From: Amorphus coralli DSM 19760
Lineage (GTDB): Bacteria > Pseudomonadota > Alphaproteobacteria > Rhizobiales > Amorphaceae
DNA: 64,000 nucleotides
Direction of reading: 5' to 3'
Assembly (NCBI RefSeq): GCF_000374525.1
Contig: NZ_KB894573.1
Span: forward strand, 325,745 to 389,744
Shown: positions 1-8,541 of the stretch, one piece after another
Position numbering within the stretch: position 1 is the stretch's first letter
Layout of the letters: the number at the start of each line of letters is the position of its first letter
The notes under the pieces: model-generated
Told to the model about the DNA's origin: nothing
What the model saw: only the letters and a program-made list of their open reading frames with translations
The model's database searches: none
Made by a program: the position numbers and the translations under genes

Positions 1-2715
1 CAGGTCGCTCAGCCGCAGCCGGTCGGGACCGAGTTCCAGCCCGAACGCCGCCGCCTCGATCGCCCGCTCGCCGGCCCACAGCGTGTCGGTGGTCACGTCG
101 AGGCCAACCCGCACCCCGGACAGCGCCGCCGGTCCGAACGCTCCGTCCGGCCACACCGTGTCGCCTTGCGGCACCCAGGCGTCGGAGCCCAGAACCAGCT
201 CGCTCAGGAGCCGGCCGTCGACCTCGTCGGCCCGCAGCGTGCCCGACACCTGCGCAGGTTCTTCTGCAAAGGACACCGTCCCCTCGCCGGTGGCCCGCAC
301 CCCGGCCACCGTACCGGTCAGGTTCGACACCGTCAGGGCCTTGCCGTCCCCCTCCAGCCGGGCGCGCAGGTCGATCGGCGTGCCGCCGACCAGCAGCGGC
401 AGCGGCCGCCCCGTCGTGAAGGCCAGCTCGGAGATGTCGTCGCTCGCCACCGCCACGGAGGCATCGACGCGCGCCTCGCCGTCGGCCGGCAGCGCCAGCG
501 TGCCGTCCACCGTCACGTCGACCCCCACCAGCGACGCGTTCAGCGCGGTGGAAAGCCCGGTACGCGGCGTCCCGTCCACGGTGAGGTCGATGCGGCTTTC
601 CGCCGCCGCGCCGATGGGCAGCGTCTGCACGCCAAGCTGTGACAGGAGCACGTCGCCGGCCGGATTGGCGAGCGTCGCCCGCGCCGTCAGCGTGCCGTTG
701 CGCCACGCCGCGCGGCTGCCGGACAGGTCCGCCTCGACCGCAAGGTTGGTGCCGCCGGCGGTGCCGTCGAGCGACAGGTCCAGACTTGTGTCATTGCGGA
801 TTTCCTGGCCGGAAATCTCGAAGCTGAGGTCGGCGGGCGCCAACGCCGGACCGGCCGAGGCCAGCCGCCGCGCCAGGACCGAGGCCGGCGCGATCTCGTC
901 CGCGAGAGCCGCGAGGCCGCCCAGCTCGCTGGCCGTAACGGTGCCCGACAGCGCCCCGCTCGGCCGGTCGCCGGCCAGCGCGAAAGTGCCCGATGCCTCG
1001 ACCGCCGCCCCCGCCAAATCCGCCACCGCGAAGCGCTCCAGCGTCGCCGCCCCGTCGATGAGCGTGGCCTCCACCGCCAGCCCCTGGCCTTCCGCCTCCG
1101 CGTAGCGTGCCGTCTCCGCCGTCAGGAACAGCGTCAGGTCCGTGCCGATCTCCGCCAGCGCGGTGGGGTCGGGACTGTCCACCGACAGGGCCCGCGCCAG
1201 CGCCAGCATCGGCTTGGCATCCAGGCTTTCCGCCCTGAGGTCGAGGTCGAGCGCGCCGCGGACATCCACCCCTTGCGGCCGGTAGCGCAGCGAACCGAGC
1301 AGCGTGGTCCCCGCCGCGTCGAGGCGGAGCGCCGGCATGGCGACCTCTTCCGCCGAGATGCGGAGGCTGCCGTCGAGCGCCAGCTCCGAGCGCACCGGCA
1401 CAGCCCCGCCGCTCGCCCCGCGCCACCAGCGGGCGAAGCCACCCGGCTCGGCGGACGACACGCTGATCTCGCCGACATAGGACGGCCCCTCCGCAACCCG
1501 CAGCTGGCCCGCCGTCGCGGCGTCCGTGTCGCCGGGGAACCCGGCCCGCGCCGACACGATCCGCCAGCCGTCCTCCGTTGGCCGCGCCTCGGCGGAAATG
1601 TTGCGGATCACCGCTCCGCCCGCCACGACCGAGGCGAGCCGCGCCGTCACCACGCCGTTGGTCGACACCCTGGGAACGGCTTCCAGCGCGTCCACCAGCG
1701 GCGCCAGTCGCGCCGCGGGGCGGCTGTCGTCAGAGCCCCGCCCCATCGCCTGCAGAACCCCGTCGAGGTCCATCTGCCGCGAGGCCACGTCGAGCCGGAA
1801 GCCGTCCTCCGACGAGAGCGGCAGGTCGAGCCCGGCGGCCAGCACCACCGGCTGCTCGATGGGCCCGTAGCGGATCTCGCCCTCGCGCACCGTCAGGCCG
1901 TCGGCCGTCAGGTCCAGTTCGCCGGTGACGCTCCACGGGATCGGCGCCTCGTCCGCCTCCGCGTCCTCAACCGGGCGCGGCGCGATGGTCAGCGCGCCAA
2001 TGAAGTGCTCGGGCGTCTCGGCGGTATCCAGCGAGCCGTCGATGGAGAAATCGATGGCCCGGTCCTGCGGGCTGATGCGGGCCTTGATCGGGAAGGTCCC
2101 GGCGCTGGTGTAGACGCCGGTTGCGAAGCGGAAGCCGTAGGGCGTGCCGTCGAAACGCCCTTCTCCCGTCGCCTCGAAGGGCCCGTAGACCGACCGACCG
2201 GAGCCTTCCAGGGCGATCCGGTCGATCAGCGAGGCCTCGCCGGTGCGCATGTCGTCGACGAGGATCTGGCCGTCGATCACCTCGATCCGGTCGAACTGGA
2301 TCTTGGCGGGGTCGACCCAGTCGAGCGGCCCTTCGGCCAGGCTCACGACGGGCCCGTGCAGCATGCCGGCCGGATCGATCGTGGCGCGCACGTGCGGACC
2401 GACGAAGGTGAGCGCCACCACGTCGATCTCGCGCTTCAGGAGGGGCGACAGGTCCACCTCGAGCTCGACCTGGTCGGCGGTGAAGATCGGCGCCTCTTCC
2501 GGCCCCACGCGCACCGTATCCAGCGCGATGCGCGGCGACGGCAGGAAGCGGACGTCCGCTTCGCCGAGAATGCGCACGTCCTCGCCGAGGAGCTGTTCCG
2601 CCTGGGCCTCTATCATGTCGCGATAGACGGTCCAGTCGATGAAAAACGGCCCCACGAGGGCGGCGGTGAGCGCAAGGATCACCGCGACGCCGAGGCTGAT
2701 GAAGAACGCGTTCAG
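1..2715 (-). CDS. AsmA family envelope protein, 3' end outside window
   Basis: The minus-strand frame is open from 2715 to the window edge (905 codons, no stop); the same frame reads sensibly at both ends, so I see no frameshift. The N-terminus is one membrane anchor (about residues 2-25) followed by GPFFIDWTVYR and then long beta-rich sequence, the usual look of AsmA/DUF748 proteins, which are periplasmic, inner-membrane-anchored and linked to phospholipid transport or outer-membrane homeostasis. Between the in-frame stop TAA and the anchor there is no ATG, GTG or TTG. The only start-like codon is CTG at 2715, six bases after a GGAGG. The next in-frame GTG (2682) would cut into the anchor and has no ribosome site. 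It follows the FAD dehydrogenase gene by about 40 bases and is probably co-transcribed. Family call firm, start inferred. Confidence 0.8.
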   Translation of the reverse strand, partial: MNAFFISLGVAVILALTAALVGPFFIDWTVYRDMIEAQAEQLLGEDVRILGEADVRFLPSPRIALDTVRVGPEEAPIFTADQVELEVDLSPLLKREIDVVALTFVGPHVRATIDPAGMLHGPVVSLAEGPLDWVDPAKIQFDRIEVIDGQILVDDMRTGEASLIDRIALEGSGRSVYGPFEATGEGRFDGTPYGFRFATGVYTSAGTFPIKARISPQDRAIDFSIDGSLDTAETPEHFIGALTIAPRPVEDAEADEAPIPWSVTGELDLTADGLTVREGEIRYGPIEQPVVLAAGLDLPLSSEDGFRLDVASRQMDLDGVLQAMGRGSDDSRPAARLAPLVDALEAVPRVSTNGVVTARLASVVAGGAVIRNISAEARPTEDGWRIVSARAGFPGDTDAATAGQLRVAEGPSYVGEISVSSAEPGGFARWWRGASGGAVPVRSELALDGSLRISAEEVAMPALRLDAAGTTLLGSLRYRPQGVDVRGALDLDLRAESLDAKPMLALARALSVDSPDPTALAEIGTDLTLFLTAETARYAEAEGQGLAVEATLIDGAATLERFAVADLAGAAVEASGTFALAGDRPSGALSGTVTASELGGLAALADEIAPASVLARRLASAGPALAPADLSFEISGQEIRNDTSLDLSLDGTAGGTNLAVEADLSGSRAAWRNGTLTARATLANPAGDVLLSQLGVQTLPIGAAAESRIDLTVDGTPRTGLSTALNASLVGVDVTVDGTLALPADGEARVDASVAVASDDISELAFTTGRPLPLLVGGTPIDLRARLEGDGKALTVSNLTGTVAGVRATGEGTVSFAEEPAQVSGTLRADEVDGRLLSELVLGSDAWVPQGDTVWPDGAFGPAALSGVRVGLDVTTDTLWAGERAIEAAAFGLELGPDRLRLSDL

Positions 2716-2721
2716 CGCCCG

Positions 2722-2726
2722 CCTCC
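2722..2726 (-). promoter_or_regulatory. Ribosome binding site deciding a CTG start
   Basis: GGAGG on the minus strand, six bases before the CTG at 2715. It is the only good Shine-Dalgarno match near the AsmA N-terminus and is what points to CTG as initiator. Confidence 0.5.
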
Positions 2727-2755
2727 GTCCTGTCCGCCCCCGTTCGCCCCGGCCC

Positions 2756-4177
2756 TCAGCGGCTTAGGCCTTCCGGCAGAATCTTGCCCGGGTTCATGAT
2801 GTCCTGCGGATCGATCGCACGCTTGATGGTGCGCATGACATCCACCGCGTCGCCGAGCTCCGCCCTCAGATACTTCGCCTTGCCGTGGCCCACGCCATGC
2901 TCACCCGTGCACGTGCCGTCCATCGCGATGGCCCGTTCCACCAGCCGTGCCATGAAGCCGCTGGCCGCTTCAACCTCCGCGCCGTCGTTCATGTCGATCA
3001 GCAGCGAAACGTGGAAGTTGCCGTCGCCCACGTGACCGACGATGGGCGCCGTCAGCCCCGAAGCGTCGAGATCGCGCCGGCTCTCGGTGATGCACTCGGC
3101 CAGCCGCGAGATCGGTACGCAGACATCGGTCGCCACGGCCTTGGCACCGGGCCGCATCGCAACGCAGGCCCAGTAGGCGTCGTGGCGGGCCTGCCACAGC
3201 CGGGTCCGCTCCTCCTGCTCGCGCGCCCACTGGAAGTCGCCGCCGCCGAATTCCGCGGCGATCTCGCCGAACATCTCCGCCTGTTCCCTCACGCCCGACT
3301 CCGAGCCGTGGAACTCCAGAAGCAGCGTCGGCCGCTCCTCCAGCGACAGGTTGGAATAGGCGTTGGAGGCCTTCACCTGCAGCGTGTCCAGAAGCTCGAT
3401 GCGCGCCACCGGGATACCGCACTGGATGGTCGCGATCACCGCGTTGCAGGCGCCCTCGAGCGTCTCGAACGGACAGATGCCGCCGGAGATCGCTTCGGGA
3501 ATGCCATTCAGCCGCAGCGTCAGCTCGGTAATGATGCCCAGCGTGCCTTCCGCCCCGATCAGGAGCCGGGTGAGGTCGTAGCCGGCGGAGCTCTTCTTGG
3601 CGCGGGTGCCGGTGCGCACGATCCGCCCGTCCGGCATCACCGCCTCCAGCGACAGCACCACGTCCTTCATGGTGCCGTAGCGCACCGCGTTGGTGCCGGA
3701 AGCCCGGGTGGAGGCCATGCCGCCGAGGCTGGCGTCCGCGCCGGGGTCGATGGGAAAGAACAGCCCCTGGTCGCGCAGATATTCGTTCAGCTTCTTGCGG
3801 GTCACGCCCGGCTGGACGACGCAATCCAGATCCTCGGCGTGAACCGCCAGCACCTGGTCCATGCGCGACACGTCGATGCAGATGCCGCCGTGAAGCGCGT
3901 TCACCTGGCCCTCCAGCGAGGTGCCGGTGCCGAACGGGATGACCGGTACGGCCTCTTCAGCGCAGGCCTTCACGATCTCCGAGACTTCCTCGGTGCTTTC
4001 CGCGAAGACGACGGCGTCCGGCGGGAAGTTCGCGACCCACGTCGTGGTGTTGCCGTGCTGCTCGCGAATGGAGGCGCCAACCTGGCAGCGGTCTGCGAAG
4101 CGTTCGCCAAGGCGCGCCACCACGCGGGCGATGCCCGCCTCGTTGCGCTCCATCATGCGGACCGGTTCCGCGCCCAT
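2756..4177 (-). CDS. FAD-binding D-lactate/glycolate-type dehydrogenase
   Basis: 473 residues, GlcD/LDHD family. The FAD-binding PCMH domain carries PFGTGTSLEGQ at about residues 81-91 and LIGAEGTLGIITE further on. The C-terminal cap has the family signatures HVGDGNFH and GEHGVGHGKAKYL. Such enzymes oxidise D-lactate, glycolate or other D-2-hydroxy acids and pass electrons to cytochrome c or the quinone pool. The ATG at 4177 is preceded by AGGAGG at seven bases; an upstream in-frame start at 4198 lacks such a site. No glcE/glcF genes adjoin it, which favours a single-subunit D-lactate dehydrogenase (cytochrome type) over glycolate oxidase, but substrate cannot be read from sequence. Confidence 0.88.
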   Translation of the reverse strand: MGAEPVRMMERNEAGIARVVARLGERFADRCQVGASIREQHGNTTTWVANFPPDAVVFAESTEEVSEIVKACAEEAVPVIPFGTGTSLEGQVNALHGGICIDVSRMDQVLAVHAEDLDCVVQPGVTRKKLNEYLRDQGLFFPIDPGADASLGGMASTRASGTNAVRYGTMKDVVLSLEAVMPDGRIVRTGTRAKKSSAGYDLTRLLIGAEGTLGIITELTLRLNGIPEAISGGICPFETLEGACNAVIATIQCGIPVARIELLDTLQVKASNAYSNLSLEERPTLLLEFHGSESGVREQAEMFGEIAAEFGGGDFQWAREQEERTRLWQARHDAYWACVAMRPGAKAVATDVCVPISRLAECITESRRDLDASGLTAPIVGHVGDGNFHVSLLIDMNDGAEVEAASGFMARLVERAIAMDGTCTGEHGVGHGKAKYLRAELGDAVDVMRTIKRAIDPQDIMNPGKILPEGLSR

Positions 4178-4314
4178 TACTCTACCTCCTGAAAACACCG
4201 TGAACGGGTGCCACTCGACATCGGCCGCACTTTCGTCACCCTAGCAAAAAGGCGATGATCCCCAAAGCGGTGGCGTCCAGCTTCCGTCCCCTCCGGACAA
4301 CCACAGGAATTCCG

Positions 4315-4809
4315 ATGGCACTCCCCGAGCTCCAGGCTCCGTTCACGTCTCCCGAGATGGCCGTGGAGGAAGGCTGGATCGACTACAACGGACACATGAA
4401 CGTCGCCTATTACATCGTCCTGTTCGACCGTGGGCTCGACCTGGCCTTCGATGCGATCGGGATCGGCGAAGACTACAGGGCGCGGGAGCAGAAGTCCTTC
4501 TTCACCGTGGAAAGCCACATCTCCTATCTGCGCGAGCTGACGCTCGGCGACCTGTCCGTGACCACCACCGTTCTCGTCGAACACGACGACAAGCGCCTCC
4601 GCACCTTCCAGGAGATGCATCACGCCTCCGAAGGCTTCCTGGCCGCGACGATGGAGACGCTGCTGCTCCATATCGACATGGAAGCCCGCAAGGCGATTCC
4701 CTGGGGCGAGGATGTCGACGCGCGCATCCGCACGGCCTTCGATCTGCACCGCGACCTGCCCCGGTCCGAGCGCATCGGCCGCTCCATCGCCATCAAGCGC
4801 AAGGCCTGA
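4315..4809 (+). CDS. Hotdog-fold acyl-CoA thioesterase
   Basis: 164 residues. The motif WIDYNGHMNVAYY near residues 20-32 is the hotdog-helix signature of 4HBT thioesterases that resemble the thioesterase part of L-carnitine dehydrogenase (betainyl-CoA thioesterase type). These hydrolyse small acyl-CoA esters in the cytoplasm. The ATG at 4315 follows AGGAA with short spacing; an in-frame ATG at 4255 has no ribosome site. The gene stands alone, divergent from the FAD dehydrogenase. No carnitine genes are present nearby, so the substrate is unknown. Confidence 0.8.
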   Translation: MALPELQAPFTSPEMAVEEGWIDYNGHMNVAYYIVLFDRGLDLAFDAIGIGEDYRAREQKSFFTVESHISYLRELTLGDLSVTTTVLVEHDDKRLRTFQEMHHASEGFLAATMETLLLHIDMEARKAIPWGEDVDARIRTAFDLHRDLPRSERIGRSIAIKRKA

Positions 4810-5022
4810 GCTCGCGCGCTGCGTACGGGCGGCAACGCTGCCGCGCGCTGCGGTCGGTGCTATCCTCGTTGGCGGAGGCGCGCCCGAGCGATTCGCAGTC
4901 GCCCGCAGGAGCAGGGCGTGCCGGCCGCAGCGCGTCGACGCGCGCGATTGTGCTGAGACCGATCAGCCTGGAACCGGACGGCTCCATCCCGTCCCGGACT
5001 GGTCCAAGAACCCGGCTCGACG

Positions 5023-6429
5023 ATGAGCGATCCGACCCGAGGCGACGACCCGCAACGGGAGCCTTACGACCCTCCCGTCACCCTTATCTGGAGCGGGATC
5101 CGGTCCAACCTCGTCACGTTTGCGGCCGGCCGCCAGCCGCTGATCTGGCTGCTTGCCCTTCTCGTGGGCGCGGTCGTGGCCGTCGCCGCCATCCTCTTCC
5201 GCCTGCTGATCGGCCTGGTGCAGCTTCCGTGGCTCGGCACCGCCACGGAGAATGTCGTCACCGCCGCGGCTGATGTGTCGCCCTGGGTGATCCTGCTGGT
5301 TCCGGCCGGTGGCGGGCTCGTGGTCGGCCTGCTTCTGAAGTACGTGCAGCCCCTGCAGCGCACCTACGCCGTCGCCGACGTCATCGAGGCGAGTTCCAAG
5401 GTCGGCCGCAGCTTCCCCTTCTGGCCGGGCATTTCCTCGGCGCTCCTGACCGCATTCTCGCTGGGCGTCGGCGCCAGCGCCGGCCGCGAAGGGCCGGTGG
5501 TGCATCTCGGCGCGACGCTGGGCACCGACATCTCCCGCGTCTTCCGGCTGCCGGACGCCAGCAAGCGTATCCTGCTTGGCTGCGGCGTCGCCAGCGCCAT
5601 TGCCGCCTCCTTCAACGCCCCCATCGCCGGCGTGCTGTTCGCCCACGAGGTGGTGCTGCGCCATTACGCGCTCACCGCCTTCGTGCCCATCGTCATCGCC
5701 TCGGTCATCGGCGCGCTGCTGTCGCGGCTCTGGTTCGGCGATTTCGCGGCCTTCATCATCCCCTCCCACCAGATCACCTCCTACTGGGAGCTTCCGGCCT
5801 TCGCCCTGCTCGGTCTGACCTGCGCGGCGGTGGCGATTCTCTTCCACCTGGCCCTCCTCTGGTCGGAGTGGATCGCCCGGCACTCCCGGCTGCCGATCTG
5901 GATCATGCCGGCCCTCGGCGGGCTGGTGGTCGGTGCGATCGCCATCTTCTATCCGGAGGTCCTCGGCGTCGGCTACGAGACCACCGACGCCGCACTGAAG
6001 AACCACCTCACCATCCAGACCATGCTGATCCTGCTGGTGGTGAAATCGGCGGCCACGGCCATCTCGCTCGCCTCGCGGTTCGGCGGCGGCATCTTCTCGC
6101 CGTCGCTCTATCTGGGGGCGATGGCCGGCGGCGCGTTCGGGCTGATTGCCGCCGAGGTGTTTCCGGAGATGGCCTCCAGCGAGGGCCTTTACTCGCTGCT
6201 GGGCATGGGCGGCGTGGCGGCCGCCATGCTGGGCGCGCCGATCTCGACCACCATGATCGTGTTCGAGCTCACCGGCGGCTACGGCCTGTCCATCGCATTG
6301 CTCCTGACCGTCGCCATTTCCAACGGCGTGTCGCTGGCGATCCTCGGCCGGTCCTATTTCGAGGCGCAGCTCCTGATGCGCGGCGTGAAGCCGCCGGGCC
6401 GCGACCGCGACAGGGACGACAGCGGCTGA
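5023..6429 (+). CDS. ClC-family chloride channel or chloride/proton exchanger
   Basis: 468 residues, almost all hydrophobic helices. Selectivity-filter motifs are present: GREGPVV with the gating glutamate at residue 156, and GGGIFSPSLY later in the protein. A glutamate also sits in the AHEVVL stretch where the internal proton glutamate of bacterial exchangers lies, so an H+/Cl- antiporter is plausible. The protein ends shortly after the last helix and has no CBS domains. A short acidic/basic tail (RDRDRDD) closes it. Start is the first ATG with an intact soluble N-terminus; the ribosome site is weak. No operon partner. Confidence 0.92.
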   Translation: MSDPTRGDDPQREPYDPPVTLIWSGIRSNLVTFAAGRQPLIWLLALLVGAVVAVAAILFRLLIGLVQLPWLGTATENVVTAAADVSPWVILLVPAGGGLVVGLLLKYVQPLQRTYAVADVIEASSKVGRSFPFWPGISSALLTAFSLGVGASAGREGPVVHLGATLGTDISRVFRLPDASKRILLGCGVASAIAASFNAPIAGVLFAHEVVLRHYALTAFVPIVIASVIGALLSRLWFGDFAAFIIPSHQITSYWELPAFALLGLTCAAVAILFHLALLWSEWIARHSRLPIWIMPALGGLVVGAIAIFYPEVLGVGYETTDAALKNHLTIQTMLILLVVKSAATAISLASRFGGGIFSPSLYLGAMAGGAFGLIAAEVFPEMASSEGLYSLLGMGGVAAAMLGAPISTTMIVFELTGGYGLSIALLLTVAISNGVSLAILGRSYFEAQLLMRGVKPPGRDRDRDDSG

Positions 6430-6487
6430 CGCCCGGCGCGTACTTTTTTCCAAGACGCGGCCATCCGGAACCGCCACACTCGCCGTC

Positions 6488-7342
6488 ATGGACCCGATGA
6501 CCCAACCACAAGCGCTTGCCGCAACGCCGCCCAGCGCCCGGGAACGCGTGGAGTTCTGGCGCGCGCCGCGCTTCGACGCGCTGGAGTGCCTGTCGGCGAC
6601 CTTCCGCACCCATGCCTATGCGCCGCACTCCCACGAAACATTCGTGATCGGCATCATCGAGACCGGATGCGAGACCTTCCGGGTGCGCGGGGTCCGCCAC
6701 TACGCCGTCGCCGGCGACATCTGCTTCGTCAATCCGGACGAGGTCCACGACGGCGAACCGGAAGGCGATGGCTACAGCTACCGGATGACCTATCCCTCCA
6801 TCGGACTGATCCGCGAGATCGCCGAGGATCTGGGCGGCGCACCGCTCAGCGGCACGCCGGGCTTCACCGAGACCTGCGTCCGCGATCGCGACCTCGCGCG
6901 GCGGTTCGCCATCGCCCATCGCCGGCTGGGTAACCACCCCGACAGCCTTGCCCAGGACGAGGGCCTGGTCTCCGTCTACGCCGACGCGGTCGCCCGCTAT
7001 GCCCGCGTCGCGCCACGCCGGGTGGGCCGCGAGCCGCCCGCCATCCGCCGCACCATCGATTATCTCGACGCGCACTACGGCGACGACATCGGCCTCGACG
7101 AGCTCACCCGTCTTGCCGGCCTGTCGCGGACGGCGCTCATCCGCGCCTTTCGCCGGGAGACCGGCCTGACGCCGCATGCCTGGCTCACCGACCGCCGGGT
7201 CCGGGCGGCCCGGGCCCGGCTGGCCGGCGGCGCCGCGCCCTCCGACGTCGCCATGGCCTGCGGCTTCTACGACCAGAGCCACCTCAACCGCGCCTTCAAG
7301 GCGCGCATCGGCGTCACACCCGGCGCCTTCCGTCGCCAGTAG
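6488..7342 (+). CDS. AraC-family transcriptional regulator
   Basis: 284 residues. The N-terminal half is a cupin-type sensor (HSHETFVIGIIETG, then DICFVNPDEVHDGEP). The C-terminal 100 residues hold two helix-turn-helix units, the second ending in the AraC signature DVAMACGFYDQSHLNRAFK. This class of cupin-AraC protein is frequently found just upstream of azlCD-type exporters, as here (azlC starts 81 bases downstream on the same strand), so control of azlCD is likely. The ligand is unknown. A second ATG at 6500 is an equally possible start. Confidence 0.9.
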   Translation: MDPMTQPQALAATPPSARERVEFWRAPRFDALECLSATFRTHAYAPHSHETFVIGIIETGCETFRVRGVRHYAVAGDICFVNPDEVHDGEPEGDGYSYRMTYPSIGLIREIAEDLGGAPLSGTPGFTETCVRDRDLARRFAIAHRRLGNHPDSLAQDEGLVSVYADAVARYARVAPRRVGREPPAIRRTIDYLDAHYGDDIGLDELTRLAGLSRTALIRAFRRETGLTPHAWLTDRRVRAARARLAGGAAPSDVAMACGFYDQSHLNRAFKARIGVTPGAFRRQ

Positions 7343-7423
7343 CGCCTCACCCTCCCCGTTCACCTGCTTCCGGCCGTGGCGTGCAGGCGCTCCCGGCCGG
7401 CATCTTCCGGCAGAAGCACCACC

Positions 7424-8137
7424 ATGCCCACACCCTCTCCCACGCCCCGGCGCCGCTCCGACTGGAGCGAGGGCGCCCTTGCCATTCTCCCCGTCGCCGG
7501 CGCGGCGCTACCGTTCGGCGTCCTGTGGGGCGCGCTGGCAGCGCAGAAGGGCCTGTCGCCGCTGGAAGCCCTGCTCATGTCGGCGACGGTGCTCGCCGGA
7601 GCCTCGCAGTTCGTCGCCATCGATCTCTGGGCCCACCCGATCCCGATCGCCACGGTGGTGGTGGCCACCTTCCTGGTGAACACCCGCCACATCCTGATGG
7701 GCACCTCGATCCTGCCGAAGATGGAGGCCATCCCCCGGCGCTGGAAACCGGTGGCGCTGTTCTTCCTGGTCGACGAGGTCTGGGCGCTGGCGGAGAAGCG
7801 CGCCCGGGAGGGGCCGCTGACGGCCGGCTGCTATGGCGGCATGGCCGCGATGATCTCGGTGGCCTGGCTCGCCTGGACGACAGCCGGGGCGATCCTCGGC
7901 ACGGGCGTCGGCGACCCGACCCGCTATGGTTTCGACTTCGCCTTCACCGCCCTGTTCATCGGGCTCCTGATGAGCTTCCGGGCGGCGCCGGGCTTCACGC
8001 TTACCGTCGCGGCCGCCGCTGCAGGCTCCACCGTGGTCCACCTGGTCGCGCCCGGCCCGCTGGCCATCGCCGCCGGCGCCGTGGCCGGCATCCTCGCCGC
8101 CGCCCTGAGACCGGCCCGACGGGAGGACGCGGCATGA
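7424..8137 (+). CDS. azlC: AzlC-family branched-chain amino acid exporter, large subunit
   Basis: 237 residues with several hydrophobic helices. The stretches LPFGVLWGALAAQKGLS, LAGASQFVAIDLW and LVNTRHILMG are typical of AzlC/YgaZ permeases, which export branched-chain amino acids or analogues together with AzlD. The stop overlaps the azlD start in ATGA, so the two are translationally coupled. The ATG at 7424 is preferred because upstream sequence in frame is Arg/Ser-rich and unlike the family. Confidence 0.9.
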   Translation: MPTPSPTPRRRSDWSEGALAILPVAGAALPFGVLWGALAAQKGLSPLEALLMSATVLAGASQFVAIDLWAHPIPIATVVVATFLVNTRHILMGTSILPKMEAIPRRWKPVALFFLVDEVWALAEKRAREGPLTAGCYGGMAAMISVAWLAWTTAGAILGTGVGDPTRYGFDFAFTALFIGLLMSFRAAPGFTLTVAAAAAGSTVVHLVAPGPLAIAAGAVAGILAAALRPARREDAA

Positions 8138-8436
8138 GCGTCGATCCCCTGACCCTTCTCACCATCGTCCTGATGGGGCTTGCGACCTACTCGACGCGGG
8201 TCGCCGGGCTGTTCCTGGTCAGCCGGGTGCCGGCCGCCGGCCGGGTGCGCAACGCCCTGGAGGCGGTTCCGGCCGCCGTACTGACGGCGCTGGTGGCCCC
8301 TGCCGTGCTCACCGGCGGCATCGCCGAGCTTGCCGCCGGAGCCGTCGCCGGCCTCGCGGCTCTGCGCCTGCCGCTTCTCGCCGTGGTGATCCTGGGGGCG
8401 GCAACGGCCGGGCTGCTGCGCGCTGCCGGCCTCTGA
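8134..8436 (+). CDS. azlD: AzlD-family small membrane subunit of amino acid exporter
   Basis: 100 residues, four hydrophobic segments. It begins DPLTLLTIVLMGLATYSTR and has LEAVPAAVLTALVAPAVL, matching the AzlD/YgaH family, which pairs with AzlC in the membrane. The start ATG shares bases with the azlC stop. Nothing unusual in length. Confidence 0.9.
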   Translation: MSVDPLTLLTIVLMGLATYSTRVAGLFLVSRVPAAGRVRNALEAVPAAVLTALVAPAVLTGGIAELAAGAVAGLAALRLPLLAVVILGAATAGLLRAAGL

Positions 8437-8440
8437 GCGG

Positions 8441-8490
8441 CCGCGCAGGTCCGCGCACAAATGCGCAGGACTGCGCAACACTGCGCAGAC
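8441..8490. repeat. Five 10-base units each holding GCGCA
   Basis: Five consecutive 10-base units (8441, 8451, 8461, 8471, 8481) each have GCGCA at unit positions 3-7, so the motif recurs exactly every helical turn. In three units it is part of the palindrome TGCGCA. It fills the gap between the ends of convergent azlD and the aminopeptidase gene. Confidence 0.7.
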
Positions 8491-8541
8491 GCCTTGCCGC
8501 GCATCCCGGTTGCGCGATTCGGCCCGCCGACCGCCGCAGAC

